Assembly: GCA_023374025.1 (NCBI GenBank)
Contig: SIJG01000020.1
Span: 1 to 64,000, forward strand
Reading direction: 5' to 3'
DNA: 64,000 bases
From: Heterodera schachtii
Lineage: Eukaryota; Nematoda; Chromadorea; Rhabditida; Heteroderidae
Of this stretch, positions 9,884 to 23,097 are shown in pieces. Below the pieces are notes generated by a model that did no database searches, had not been told where the DNA came from, and saw only the letters and a program-made list of their open reading frames with translations. Each line of letters opens with the position of its first letter. The first letter of the stretch is position 1. The position numbers and the translations under genes are program-made.

Positions 9884-10937
9884 GCGAAAAATTTTTTTTT
9901 GGCTGGGAATTTGGAATTTTGAGTTTCCATCACTTTTCTTTTTGGGGATACTTTAAAAGCACCTCTTTCTATTATTTATTCTTTGTTAGTTTTTATTCTT
10001 TTTTGCTTTAGGGTTATTTATCGTTAATATGGATGTGCTCTTTCAGAATATGCTAATAATTTCCTTCTATCTTTTCCCAATAAAAAGTTATGGGTTAATA
10101 AATGAGTTGTTCCTTTAAAGTGAACAAGTGCTATACTTCTTGGCATAACTGAAGTTTATTTAGTTGAAATATTGTTTAAATAAGCCTAAAACAGGAGTAT
10201 TATACTCTTCTTTAAAGCATTTCTTTAAGGTTTGGTTATTTTTTATTTTTAATGGGTTGGGTCCATGTAATTGAATGGATATTAATTTTCGTCATTTGTT
10301 AGAGCTATTCGTTTAAAAATGAAGTATAAACCATTAGAAATTATAAATTTTTTGGTTTTATTTTTAAGAAGTGAGCAATAGACTTTGAAGTTATTCGTAT
10401 TTAAGCCTTTTTATTCTAAACTCATTTTGGACAAAGTTACAAGCTTTCGTGTTTTAAAGTGTTTTTCTTTTAAGCCCTTATAACTCGAAAACTATAGCCC
10501 TACCATATATTTTTTATTGGCCTATCTTGAAGCCCTTTTCGAGCTCTATCGACCCATATATGGTTTGCTTAAGAAAATATTTCTCGAAATGCTTTTTAAA
10601 ATAAAAAGAAGTTACAGTGAATTAAAGCATTTTTAACAAAAAATTAAAATTCTATATAAAAAAGGGGGGTGGAGTGCGAGGGGGGGGGGGGGGTGCCACG
10701 CATGTTCCGGTACACGTAAGCATAGCTCGTATTAGGAAGCGAAGCGGCCGAATGTGCCCCATTGAAATAAAGACAGGTAGCGTTTGCTTTAGGTTGAGAT
10801 GAAGCCGCGAAGAATGCGCTGTACAAAATTTAAATTTGCGCCAGTGCTAGCGACGCGGCGCAGCCGCGTCCCTGAGCGCGAAGCGCTTTCCCCACAGTAC
10901 CAGAAGCTCCCCCAGCACCAGAAGCCAACTGTGCACC
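9884..10937. repeat. Segment B, copy 1 (1.05 kb)
   Basis: A distinct block starting tttgcgaaaaattttttt and ending in ccagaagccaactgtgcacc, repeated almost unchanged at 33374-34440. It contains a 14-base G run (10680-10693) and a GC-rich tail with strong hairpins: GACGCGGC-GCA-GCCGCGTC and GAGCGC-GAA-GCGCTTT near 10851-10891. A 60-codon minus-strand frame at 10644-10826 is open in both copies but begins with TTG, so I do not call it a gene. Confidence 0.9.
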
Positions 10938-12348
10938 TAGTTTATATATTATAGAAAGAAGTTGTTTTTCGCACTTCATTGCTAAAACAAAAATCTCGGG
11001 AACGGCTAATCGGGAGATCATGAAATGTTGACATTGCTTAAGCAACTTTTTGAGGCGCATTCAGGAAAATTATAGGTTTTTTGATCGGGTGGCCAGGTGA
11101 GCGCCGGCGCTGAAATGGCCTCTTTTTAAATCTCGGTTTTTCGGGCCCAACTTTTTCCAAAAAACTGGGAGCAAAAAACGCCTGGAGAAAGGGCACTCCC
11201 CCAAACACTGCTCTAAATTTTAAAAAAAAATTTGTGCCCCTACGGTGAAATCTTTTCGAGTTATGCATGCGCAACTGAGGCCAAGTCGGAAATTGGCATT
11301 TTTCGATTTTTCACCCGTTTTAAACTCTGTAACTTTTTTTAAAGAGACGGTAGCAAAAAACACTTGCTGGTAGGAAATTAAGTTGAAGTGTGCCTGATAT
11401 TTCCTGCAAGATTTCATTCCTCTATCTATAATAGTATTCCCGGCCTGCGTGCGCAATTTTTGCCGGGTCGGGAATTATAAACCACTAATAAATTCTTGAA
11501 TTTATTTTATTGCCATATATGGCGTGTAAAATTGTTTTCTGGCCAATTTTAGGGTGCTGAGCACAAATATCAACTTTATTTTACGTTTCAGAATTTTTAG
11601 GAGGTGGTGAAATTTTATTTGAAAATCCATCAATTTTTGGGCCCAGGAAATTCAAGGTAAGTTTTGAAATTTTATAACTCTCCTCAAAATGGTACAATCC
11701 AATTCATTTAAAGCTTAAAAAATGCAGAAAAATAGGGAGAATTTTATCTAATTTATTTAGATTTTTCATTCTGAAAATTCAAAAAGTTAGAAATTATTTT
11801 TTGTAAAAATTTAATTTTTTAGAAAAAAATTCATAATGCACTTGAAAAAAGGTTCTAATTAATTTTAAAATATTTAAAAAATCCGCGATTTTTTTCTCTA
11901 TAGAATATATTTTATTCTGTATTTCTACCTCTTTTTTAAAAATAGTTATAAAATTAAAACCGATTTTATAGTTCAACCCCTAAGGGGGTACCCTTTTGGA
12001 ATTTCAAGGAGAGCTTTTTTTGCTCTAAATCAATTTAAAACAGAGTTTTCTGACGTAATTTAGGCCCTTGAGCCCGAAAATGCACTCTATTTTGAGTTTC
12101 AAATCTATTAAAATGAGATTAAGCGTGGTTCAATTTTCCAGATTTAAAACTCCTAAGGGGTCAACAGGCCAAATTTCGAGTAAATCAAACCCAACTCAAT
12201 GAATATTGATCTGACCGGAATTCAATAGTGATCATACGATAGATCTCGTCAAAAGCTATCGATTGGTATTCATATTTTCTTGAAAACATTCAAATTTCAA
12301 TTTGTTAAGCTCAATTTACCCCTTTCAAAAAAAGCCAAAAAACTTGCT
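10938..12348. repeat. Diverged family S unit (1411 bp)
   Basis: Aligns to S end to end but has many substitutions in its first 900 bases (for example tagtttatatattatagaaa at the start). From about 11,930 on it is the same as the other copies, so the 3' part appears recently homogenised. Confidence 0.88.
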
Positions 12349-15300
12349 TAGTTTATATACTTTAAAATAACAGTGCAACTCATTGCTAAAACTAAAATCT
12401 CGGGAACGGCTAATTGGGGGGACCTGAAATGTTGACATTGCTTAAGCAACTTTTTGAGGCGCATTCAGGAAAACTATAGGTTTTTTGATCCGGTGGCCAG
12501 GTGAGCGCCGGCGCTGAAATGGCCTCTTTTGGAATCTCAGTTTTTCGGGCCCAACTTTTTCCAAAAAACTGGGAGCAAAAAACGCCTGGAGAAAGGGCAC
12601 TCCGCCCAACGCTCCTCTAAATTTTAAAAAAAAGTTTGTGCCTCTACGATGAAATCTTTTCGAGTTATGCGTTCCTAACTGAGGCCAAGTCGGAAATTGG
12701 CATTTTTGTATTTTTCACCCGTTTTAAACTCTGTAACTTTTTTCAGAGAAGAGGAAACAAAAAATGCTTGCTGGCAGGATTTTAAGTTGAAGTATGCCTG
12801 ATAATTCCTGCAAGATTTTATACCTCTATCTATAATAGCATTCCCGGCCTGCGTGTGGAATTTTTGCTGGATCGGGAATTATAAACTACTAATAAATTCC
12901 AGAATTTATTTTATGGTAATATATGGTGTGAAAAATTGTTTTCTGACCACTTTTAGGATGCTGAGCACCAATATCAACTTTATTTTACGTTTCAGAATTT
13001 TTAGGAGGTGGTGAAATTTTTTTTGAAAAGTCATCAATTTTTGAGTCCCGGAAATTCAAGGTAAATTTTGAAAATTCATATCTTTCCTCAAAATAGTACA
13101 ATCCAACTCATTTAAAGCTTAAAAAATGCAGAAAAATCGGGAGAATTTTATCTAATTTATTTAGATTTTTCATTCTGAAAATTCAAAAAGTTAGGGCTTA
13201 TTTTTTGGAAAAATATTATTTTTTAGAAAAAAATTCATAAATCACTTGAAAAAAGGCCCTAATGAATTTTAAGATATTTAAAAAATCAGCGATTTTTTTC
13301 TCTATAGAATATATTTTATTCTGTATTTCTACCTCTTTTTTAAAAATAGTTATAAAATTAAAACCGATTTTATAGTTCAACCCCTAAGGGGGTACCCTTT
13401 TGGAATTTCAAGGAGAGCTTTTTTTGCTCTAAATCAATTTAAAACAGAGTTTTCTGACGTAATTTAGGCCCTTGAGCCCGAAAATGCACTCTATTTTGAG
13501 TTTCAAATCTATTAAAATGAGATTAAGCGTGGTTCAATTTTCCAGATTTAAAACTCCTAAGGGGTCAACAGGCCAAATTTCGAGTAAATCAAACCCAACT
13601 CAATGAATATTGATCTGACCGGAATTCAATAGTGATCATACGATAGATCTCGTCAAAAGCTATCGATTGGTATTCATATTTTCTTGAAAACATTCAAATT
13701 TCAATTTGTTAAGCTCAATTTACCCCTTTCAAAAAAAGCCAAAAAACTTGCTTAGTTTATATACTTTAAAATAACAGTGCAACTCATTGCTAAAACTAAA
13801 ATCTCGGGAACGGCTAATTGGGGGGACCTGAAATGTTGACATTGCTTAAGCAACTTTTTGAGGCGCATTCAGGAAAACTATAGGTTTTTTGATCCGGTGG
13901 CCAGGTGAGCGCCGGCGCTGAAATGGCCTCTTTTGGAATCTCAGTTTTTCGGGCCCAACTTTTTCCAAAAAACTGGGAGCAAAAAACGCCTGGAGAAAGG
14001 GCACTCCGCCCAACGCTCCTCTAAATTTTAAAAAAAAGTTTGTGCCTCTACGATGAAATCTTTTCGAGTTATGCGTTCCTAACTGAGGCCAAGTCGGAAA
14101 TTGGCATTTTTGTATTTTTCACCCGTTTTAAACTCTGTAACTTTTTTCAGAGAAGAGGAAACAAAAAATGCTTGCTGGCAGGATTTTAAGTTGAAGTATG
14201 CCTGATAATTCCTGCAAGATTTTATACCTCTATCTATAATAGCATTCCCGGCCTGCGTGTGGAATGTTTGCTGGATCGGGAATTATAAACTACTAATAAA
14301 TTCCAGAATTTATTTTATGGTAATATATGGTGTGAAAAATTGTTTTCTGACCACTTTTAGGATGCTGAGCACCAATATCAACTTTATTTTACGTTTCAGA
14401 ATTTTTAGGAGGTGGTGAAATTTTTTTTGAAAAGTCATCAATTTTTGAGTCCCGGAAATTCAAGGTAAATTTTGAAAATTCATATCTTTCCTCAAAATAG
14501 TACAATCCAACTCATTTAAAGCTTAAAAAATGCAGAAAAATCGGGAGAATTTTATCTAATTTATTTAGATTTTTCATTCTGAAAATTCAAAAAGTTAGGG
14601 CTTATTTTTTGGAAAAATATTATTTTTTAGAAAAAAATTCATAAATCACTTGAAAAAAGGCCCTAATGAATTTTAAGATATTTAAAAAATCAGCGATTTT
14701 TTTCTCTATAGAATATATTTTATTCTGTATTTCTACCTCTTTTTTAAAAATAGTTATAAAATTAAAACCGATTTTATAGTTCAACCCCTAAGGGGGTACC
14801 CTTTTGGAATTTCAAGGAGAGCTTTTTTTGCTCTAAATCAATTTAAAACAGAGTTTTCTGACGTAATTTAGGCCCTTGAGCCCGAAAATGCACTCTATTT
14901 TGAGTTTCAAATCTATTAAAATGAGATTAAGCGTGGTTCAATTTTCCAGATTTAAAACTCCTAAGGGGTCAACAGGCCAAATTTCGAGTAAATCAAACCC
15001 AACTCAATGAATATTGATCTGACCGGAATTCAATAGTGATCATACGATAGATCTCGTCAAAAGCTATCGATTGGTATTCATATTTTCTTGAAAACATTCA
15101 AATTTCAATTTGTTAAGCTCAATTTACCCCTTTCAAAAAAAGCCAAAAAACTTGCTTAGTTTATATACTTTAAAATAACAGTGCAACTCATTGCTAAAAC
15201 TAAAATCTCGGGAACGGCTAATTGGGGGGACCTGAAATGTTGACATTGCTTAAGCAACTTTTTGAGGCGCATTCAGGAAAACTATAGGTTTTTTGATCCG

Positions 15301-17964
15301 GTGGCCAGGTGAGCGCCGGCGCTGAAATGGCCTCTTTTGGAATCTCAGTTTTTCGGGCCCAACTTTTTCCAAAAAACTGGGAGCAAAAAACGCCTGGAGA
15401 AAGGGCACTCCGCCCAACGCTCCTCTAAATTTTAAAAAAAAGTTTGTGCCTCTACGATGAAATCTTTTCGAGTTATGCGTTCCTAACTGAGGCCAAGTCG
15501 GAAATTGGCATTTTTGTATTTTTCACCCGTTTTAAACTCTGTAACTTTTTTCAGAGAAGAGGAAACAAAAAATGCTTGCTGGCAGGATTTTAAGTTGAAG
15601 TATGCCTGATAATTCCTGCAAGATTTTATACCTCTATCTATAATAGCATTCCCGGCCTGCGTGTGGAATTTTTGCTGGATCGGGAATTATAAACTACTAA
15701 TAAATTCCAGAATTTATTTTATGGTAATATATGGTGTGAAAAATTGTTTTCTGACCACTTTTAGGATGCTGAGCACCAATATCAACTTTATTTTACGTTT
15801 CAGAATTTTTAGGAGGTGGTGAAATTTTTTTTGAAAAGTCATCAATTTTTGAGTCCCGGAAATTCAAGGTAAATTTTGAAAATTCATATCTTTCCTCAAA
15901 ATAGTACAATCCAACTCATTTAAAGCTTAAAAAATGCAGAAAAATCGGGAGAATTTTATCTAATTTATTTAGATTTTTCATTCTGAAAATTCAAAAAGTT
16001 AGGGCTTATTTTTTGGAAAAATATTATTTTTTAGAAAAAAATTCATAAATCACTTGAAAAAAGGCCCTAATGAATTTTAAGATATTTAAAAAATCAGCGA
16101 TTTTTTTCTCTATAGAATATATTTTATTCTGTATTTCTACCTCTTTTTTAAAAATAGTTATAAAATTAAAACCGATTTTATAGTTCAACCCCTAAGGGGG
16201 TACCCTTTTGGAATTTCAAGGAGAGCTTTTTTTGCTCTAAATCAATTTAAAACAGAGTTTTCTGACGTAATTTAGGCCCTTGAGCCCGAAAATGCACTCT
16301 ATTTTGAGTTTCAAATCTATTAAAATGAGATTAAGCGTGGTTCAATTTTCCAGATTTAAAACTCCTAAGGGGTCAACAGGCCAAATTTCGAGTAAATCAA
16401 ACCCAACTCAATGAATATTGATCTGACCGGAATTCAATAGTGATCATACGATAGATCTCGTCAAAAGCTATCGATTGGTATTCATATTTTCTTGAAAACA
16501 TTCAAATTTCAATTTGTTAAGCTCAATTTACCCCTTTCAAAAAAAGCCAAAAAACTTGCTTAGTTTATATACTTTAAAATAACAGTGCAACTCATTGCTA
16601 AAACTAAAATCTCGGGAACGGCTAATTGGGGGGACCTGAAATGTTGACATTGCTTAAGCAACTTTTTGAGGCGCATTCAGGAAAACTATAGGTTTTTTGA
16701 TCCGGTGGCCAGGTGAGCGCCGGCGCTGAAATGGCCTCTTTTGGAATCTCAGTTTTTCGGGCCCAACTTTTTCCAAAAAACTGGGAGCAAAAAACGCCTG
16801 GAGAAAGGGCACTCCGCCCAACGCTCCTCTAAATTTTAAAAAAAAGTTTGTGCCTCTACGATGAAATCTTTTCGAGTTATGCGTTCCTAACTGAGGCCAA
16901 GTCGGAAATTGGCATTTTTGTATTTTTCACCCGTTTTAAACTCTGTAACTTTTTTCAGAGAAGAGGAAACAAAAAATGCTTGCTGGCAGGATTTTAAGTT
17001 GAAGTATGCCTGATAATTCCTGCAAGATTTTATACCTCTATCTATAATAGCATTCCCGGCCTGCGTGTGGAATTTTTGCTGGATCGGGAATTATAAACTA
17101 CTAATAAATTCCAGAATTTATTTTATGGTAATATATGGTGTGAAAAATTGTTTTCTGACCACTTTTAGGATGCTGAGCACCAATATCAACTTTATTTTAC
17201 GTTTCAGAATTTTTAGGAGGTGGTGAAATTTTTTTTGAAAAGTCATCAATTTTTGAGTCCCGGAAATTCAAGGTAAATTTTGAAAATTCATATCTTTCCT
17301 CAAAATAGTACAATCCAACTCATTTAAAGCTTAAAAAATGCAGAAAAATCGGGAGAATTTTATCTAATTTATTTAGATTTTTCATTCTGAAAATTCAAAA
17401 AGTTAGGGCTTATTTTTTGGAAAAATATTATTTTTTAGAAAAAAATTCATAAATCACTTGAAAAAAGGCCCTAATGAATTTTAAGATATTTAAAAAATCA
17501 GCGATTTTTTTCTCTATAGAATATATTTTATTCTGTATTTCTACCTCTTTTTTAAAAATAGTTATAAAATTAAAACCGATTTTATAGTTCAACCCCTAAG
17601 GGGGTACCCTTTTGGAATTTCAAGGAGAGCTTTTTTTGCTCTAAATCAATTTAAAACAGAGTTTTCTGACGTAATTTAGGCCCTTGAGCCCGAAAATGCA
17701 CTCTATTTTGAGTTTCAAATCTATTAAAATGAGATTAAGCGTGGTTCAATTTTCCAGATTTAAAACTCCTAAGGGGTCAACAGGCCAAATTTCGAGTAAA
17801 TCAAACCCAACTCAATGAATATTGATCTGACCGGAATTCAATAGTGATCATACGATAGATCTCGTCAAAAGCTATCGATTGGTATTCATATTTTCTTGAA
17901 AACATTCAAATTTCAATTTGTTAAGCTCAATTTACCCCTTTCAAAAAAAGCCAAAAAACTTGCT
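12349..17964. repeat. Four tandem family S units of 1404 bp
   Basis: Units start at 12349, 13753, 15157 and 16561, each exactly 1404 bp. By eye they are almost identical; the one difference I noticed is ggaatg for ggaatt at about 14266. The array passes directly into family A at 17965 through the shared TAGTT start. Confidence 0.95.
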
Positions 17965-19430
17965 TAGTTATATATACGTTATATTGACAAGGCAACTCAT
18001 CCTCAAAAACAAAATCTCGGGAACGGCTAAGCGCACCGGGCTGAAACTTTGCACCAAGGGGTAGCTCGAGACGGCGCATCCGGGAAAACTATAGGTTTTT
18101 TTCTCTGACGGCCAACTGAGTACCAGCGGCTTAAAAACCGACTTTGCCGACAGTCTCACTGTTACGAAATTTTTTGCTTTTGCCTTCAGGACTTAGTGGA
18201 CCCCAAAAGCGAAATGCCCCAACTATGGCCTACAACTTTGCCAGCAAAAGTTTTTTGATCAGACCAAAGGCCTGACCTGTAGGTTAGGCAACGTAAGAAT
18301 CACTTTTTTTGGACACTTCAGTACCAGGCGAATACCGCGTCCGGGTTTGATCTGAGCAGGGGGTCGCCAGCGGACTTTTTGTAGAGCTTTCGAAGCTCTA
18401 TCAAACCATGTTTAAAAATTTTGAAAATTTTCAAAAATGTTCGAGCTAGGCCTAAAATTCGGTTTTTCAGTTTTTGAATTTTAGGATTTTTTTACGATTT
18501 TTTCGGGGAAAACGGAGACCACTTTCAAAACATCGTTTTTTGAGCTCTATCGATTGGTGGGATTTTCGAAAAAATTTCGGTTTTTTCCCGGAAATAGAAA
18601 AAATTTTTGGCCTGAGCGGGACATTTGAGTCCCGGGCCCATAACTCGTCAGGGGTTGGTTTTAGCCAAAAATTGCCTTAGAGCAAAAATTGTAGAGCTTT
18701 TAAAATGCTATCGAATGGTTTACTACAATTTCGGGAAAATTTCAAAAATTTTCGAGCTAGGCCCCCTAGAAATTTTCAAAAATTTTTTTTTGGTTGAAAA
18801 TTAGTGTGAAAAATATTTTTCTTGGGTAAAATAAGGTGCTGAGTACGAATATGATGTTTGTTTTTTGTTTCAGATTTTTTAGAATTTTTTAAAAAAATCT
18901 GAAATTTTTTCATTTTTTTGGTCTTTGGAAATTTAGGCTAATTTTTGAAAATTCATAACTCAGCTCAGGTAGGGTAAATTTTTGTAATTTTAGTTTCAAA
19001 AAATGGAGAAAAATAAGGAGAATTTTATGCTTTTTATTTGTTCTTTCTATCATGAGATTAAAAAAAGTTATTCAAGAATTTCTGAAAATTTTCGATTTTT
19101 CAGAAAAAAATTCATAGCTTGGTTCTGAAAAGGTTTTTTGGAAAACAAAAATACTCAAAAAATCCGCAATTTTTTGCTCTATAAAGTAAATTTTATTTTA
19201 TGTTTTTATCATTTTTTTATGAATTGTTATAAAAATAAAAGTGATTTTGGGATCCGGGACCAAAGGGAGGTGCACATGATTTTTGAGTTGGAAAATTTTT
19301 TCTCCAAAAATCTTTCAAAAACATGTCCTTAGGGGTATTTTATGACGCTGATCACGAATCTGTAATCAGATTTTACTTTTGACAGCGTGAATACCTTAGA
19401 ATCCCTGCGTGGATGGGATTCTAAGGCATC
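17965..19430. repeat. Family A repeat, copy 2
   Basis: Begins TAGTTATATATACGTTATAT. Matches copy 1 throughout with scattered changes. Its terminal hairpin (19394-19426) has perfect 12-bp arms CCTTAGAATCCC and GGGATTCTAAGG around a 9-base loop. It runs straight into satellite, as copy 1 does. Confidence 0.92.
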
Positions 19431-19720
19431 AACGACTCATGCCATCAGTCGTCTTACCACATAACACGTCCAACCCTCATGGACGACTCATGGCATGAGT
19501 CGTCGTCATGCCTTGAGCAATCCAACCCATGTGATGAGTCGTCATACGACTCATGCAATGAGTCGTTCAAGGACTCCTTATTTGAGACCAAGCCCACTTT
19601 TCATGTGAGAGACAGTTAGAGAGTCCAACCCATGTGATGAGTCGTCATACACACGACTCATGCAATGAGTCGTTCAAAGACTCCTTATTTGATACCATAC
19701 CAACTTTTCTGTAGTGGCAT

Positions 19721-19755
19721 TATAAAAGGGTGACCAAACAGTCCACACTTCATTC
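19721..19755 (+). promoter_or_regulatory. Satellite-borne TATA plus initiator module 9
   Basis: TATAAAAGGG starts at 19721 and the initiator A is at 19752 (31 bp). Corresponds to module 1 in the duplicated block. Confidence 0.55.
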
Positions 19756-19930
19756 CTTATTCACTTGGCATAATTTTTCTTAGTCGACTAATGCCTCGAT
19801 CAAACGACTCATGCAATGAGTCGTTCAAGGCCTCCTTATTTGAGACCACGCCCACTTTTCATGTGAGAGACAGTTAGAGACACAAGAGTAAAGGGGAAAT
19901 AGTACATCTTTCTCTGACTTCTCTAACTCA

Positions 19931-21190
19931 ATGTACACCCCATCATATTTTTCCGAGCCAAACATATTATTAGCCCCAAACTATCTACCAACCTATGTGA
20001 TGAGTCGTCATACGACTCATGCAATGAGTCGTTCAAGGACTCCTTCGACTTATGCCTCGAGTAGTCCAACCCATGTGATGAGTCGTCATACGACTCATGC
20101 AATGAGTCGTTCAAGGACTCCTTATTTGAGACCAAGCCCACTTTTCATGTGAGAGACAGTTAGAGACACAAGAGTAAAGGGGAAATAGTACACCTTTCTC
20201 TGACTTCTCTAACTCAATGTACACCCCATCATATTTTTCCTAGCCAAACATATTATTAGCCCCAAACTATCTACCAACCTATATGATGAGTCGTCATACG
20301 ACTCATGCAATGAGTCGTCCAAGGACTCCTTCGACTTATGCCTCGAGTAGTCCAACCCATGTGATGAGTCGTCATACGACTCATGCAATGAGTCGTTCAA
20401 GGACTCCTTATTTGAGACCAAGCCCACTTTTCATGTGAGAGACAGTTAGAGACACAAGAGTAAAGGGGAAATAGTACACCTTTCTCTGACTTCTCTAACT
20501 CAATGTACACCCCATCATATTTTTCCTAGCCAAACATATTATTAGCCCCAAACTATCTACCAACCTATGTGATGAGTCGTCATACGACTCATGCAATGAG
20601 TCGTCCAAGGACTCCTTCGACTTATGCCTCGAGTAGTCCAACCCATGTGATGAGTCGTCATACGACTCATGCAATGAGTCGTTCAAGGACTCCTTATTTG
20701 AGACCAAGCCCACTTTTCATGTGAGAGACAGTTAGAGACACAAGAGTAAAGGGGAAATAGTACACCTTTCTCTGACTTCTCTAACTCAATGTACACCCCA
20801 TCATATTTTTCCTAGCCAAACATATTATTAGCCCCAAACTATCTACCAACCTATGTGATGAGTCGTCATGCGACTCATGCAATGAGTCGTCCAAGGACTC
20901 CTTCGACTTATGCCTCGAGTAGTCCAACCCATGTGATGTGCGTCATACGACTCATGCAATGAGTCGTTCAAGGACTCCTTATTTGAGACCAAGCCCACTT
21001 TTCATGTGAGAGACAGTTAGAGACACAAGAGTAAAGGGGAAATAGTACACCTTTCTCTGACTTCTCTAACTCAATGTACACCCCATCATATTTTTCCTAG
21101 CCAAACATATTATTAGTCCCAAACTATCTACCAACCTATGTGATGAGTCGTCATACGACTCATGCAATGAGTCGTTCAAGGACTCCTTAT
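19931..21190. repeat. 286-bp higher-order repeat
   Basis: The phrase atgtacaccccatcatattt recurs at 19931, 20217, 20503, 20789 and 21074, a 286-bp period with one base lost in the fourth unit. Each unit contains two hairpin cores plus the gagagacagttagagacaca and ctctgacttctctaactcaa spacers. These units lack the TATA module. A 72-codon minus-strand frame reopens in three consecutive units. Confidence 0.93.
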
Positions 21191-21222
21191 TTGAGACAAT
21201 ACCAACTTTTCTGTAGTGGCAT

Positions 21223-21257
21223 TATAAAAGGGTGACCAAACAGTCCACACTTCATTC
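21223..21257 (+). promoter_or_regulatory. Satellite-borne TATA plus initiator module 10
   Basis: TATA starts at 21223 and the initiator A is at 21254 (31 bp). Lies at the right end of array 3. Confidence 0.5.
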
Positions 21258-21419
21258 CTTATTCATTTAGTATAATTTTTCTTAGTCGACTCATGCCCCG
21301 AGTAGTCCAACCCATGTGCTGAGTCGTCAAACGACTCATGCAATGGGTCGTTCAAGGACTCCTTCGACTTATGCCTCGAGTGGCCCAACCCTTATCACGT
21401 ATTTTTCAGAATTTTTCAG

Positions 21420-21720
21420 TTTGCTGTTTCATAAGTGATTTGTTATGGGGTAGGTCGTTAGACGACCCACCTCGTGGGTCGCCAAGTAAAGAAGAAATAT
21501 TATACTTTCTCTGACTTTTCTACCTCAATTTATACCCATCATATTTTTACAAGACAATTTTGGCTTATCGTCCATTTTTCAGAATTTTTCATTTTGCTGT
21601 TTCACAAGAGATTTGTTATGGGGTAGGTCGCTTGACGACCCACCCCGTAGGTCGTCAAAAACCCGAACTTCTTCAAAGACCCAACCGGACGAGTCGTTAT
21701 TCTGAGTTTTAGTAATTTAA
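21420..21720. repeat. GC-rich satellite variant, first part
   Basis: Two loose repeats of atttgttatggggtaggtcg followed by gacgacccacc and gtgggtcgt. The arms are the ACGACTCAT/ATGAGTCGT arms with C and G replacing T and A at paired positions. Confidence 0.8.
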
Positions 21721-22020
21721 TTTAGAAATTAAACATATTTTGCTTTATAAATCAAACGACAATTGCGTTCATAACATCAAAACTTTTTTGCGCGTTTGGG
21801 TTTCATCGATCTCAACAAAACTTAAACGCCCTTAATACACACACTTCCACAGCGCACAATTCCATCCGAAGGAAACATAAAAACGTCTCTGGAAGTCGGT
21901 CAATGAAGAATATGAGAGACAATCGAAAAATGTGACGAACCAACACCATGTCAAATGCCCACTTTGCTGGCCGTTCAGTATGTTTTAATTCTCAACACTA
22001 TTATATTAAAAGGCTAGACT
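21721..22020. other. Non-repetitive stretch with a short coding-like frame
   Basis: A break in the satellite. At 21881-21988 (+) a frame with no Met or clear acceptor reads KRLWKSVNEEYERQSKN... to VKCPLCWPF, then stops. The CPLC pair preceded by W and charged residues is vaguely like the start of a BED or C2H2-type zinc finger. It may be a transposon remnant or chance. Confidence 0.2.
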
Positions 22021-22530
22021 GAGTGTTCATTTGGTCTTTGGATATTTTTTCATCCACCCGGGGGTCGTCAAAATCGGATCCGACCCATCCCACGGGGTAT
22101 GTCGTTGCCATAATAAAGGACTAGCCATTTTGACTGACTGTTCATTTGATTTTTAGATTTTTTTATTAGGGTGGGTCTTCGACGACCCACCCCGTGGGTC
22201 GTCTAAATCTGATCCAACCCATCCCACGTTGCCAGAAGGCGGGCGTCAACGACCCATCCCGTGGGTCGTCAAAATCGGATCCGACCCATCCCACGGGGTA
22301 GGTCGTTGCCATAATAAAGGACTAGCCATTTTGACTGAGTGTTCGTTTGATTTTTGGAAGTTTTTCTTATAGGGTGGGTCTTCAACGACCCACCCCGTGG
22401 GTCGTCAAAATCTGATCCAACCCATCCCACGAGGTGGGTCGTTGCCAGAAGGTGGGCGTCAACGACCCACCCCGTGGGTCGTCAACAGCGGACCCGATTC
22501 ATCCCATGGGGTGGGTCGTTGCCAGGATTA
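22021..22530. repeat. GC-rich satellite variant, second part
   Basis: Tandem units of 100-200 bp containing ccataataaaggactagcca, ttttgactgagtgttc and palindromes such as CGACCCAC-CCC-GTGGGTCG. The array ends where the Helitron region begins; related ggggtgggtcgcc units reappear at 30165-30300 on the other side. Confidence 0.88.
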
Positions 22531-22731
22531 AAGAAAACCTTCGAACAATTTAGCCAAATTCTTTTACCGTATTATGAATGTTTTATATATATAGCATGAA
22601 ATATTTAAGGTGACTTCCGACATCACTTCACTTTTTGGGACCTTTGGACGCTGTCGTGCTAATGACCGTCATGGCTACATAGGAAGGGCTTCGAGAGAGT
22701 TCTTCTGCCAATTAAGAATGTGGTCATTTGA

Positions 22732-22849
22732 TTTTTCCCCATCGTTACCGGCCAACATCCGGGGCGAAGCTGGTCCCGCACTTTGCAAAGACCAGTGGAC
22801 TGGTGAGAGGTGACGTTAGGATAAACATCTGGCCCATTCTCAACAATCT
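22732..22849. repeat. 118-bp direct repeat, left copy
   Basis: It starts ttttccccatcgttaccggc and ends just before the first ggaacctgctcct unit. The copy at 22980-23097 is nearly identical, with a period of 248 bp. Confidence 0.92.
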
Positions 22850-22975
22850 GGAACCTGCTCCTTCGGGAGATTTGTGTTCTGGCCAACAATTGGAACCTGC
22901 TCCTTCGGGAGATGTGTGTTCAGGCCAATAAAAGGGAACCTGCTCCTCCGGGAGATGTGTGTTCAGTGTGGTTCG
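22850..22975. repeat. 43-bp minisatellite, three units
   Basis: Units of ggaacctgctcctyc... start at 22850, 22892 and 22935 and are more diverged than the main block. Confidence 0.9.
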
Positions 22976-22979
22976 TTGC

Positions 22980-23097
22980 TTTTTCCCCATCGTTACCGGC
23001 CAACATCCGGGGCGAAGCTGGTCCCGCACTTTGCCAAGACCAGTGGACTGGTGAGAGGTGACGTTAGGATAAACATCGGGCCCATTTTCCAACAAAT
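22980..23097. repeat. 118-bp direct repeat, right copy
   Basis: Matches 22732-22849 with a few substitutions. Each 118-bp copy leads into a run of the 43-bp minisatellite, so the two together form a higher-order unit. Confidence 0.92.

Larger units (their letters stand above)
19431..21400. repeat. ATGAGTCGT satellite, array 3
   Basis: Its first 500 bp repeat the order of array 1 after A1 (caacgactcatgccatcagt..., then the gacagttagaga spacer), so A plus the following satellite was duplicated as one block. Confidence 0.93.

Noticed and set aside
10644..10826. 60-codon minus-strand frame conserved in both B copies
   Set aside because: Begins with TTG, ends in a homopolymer-derived proline run and the copies are near-identical overall, so conservation says nothing about coding.
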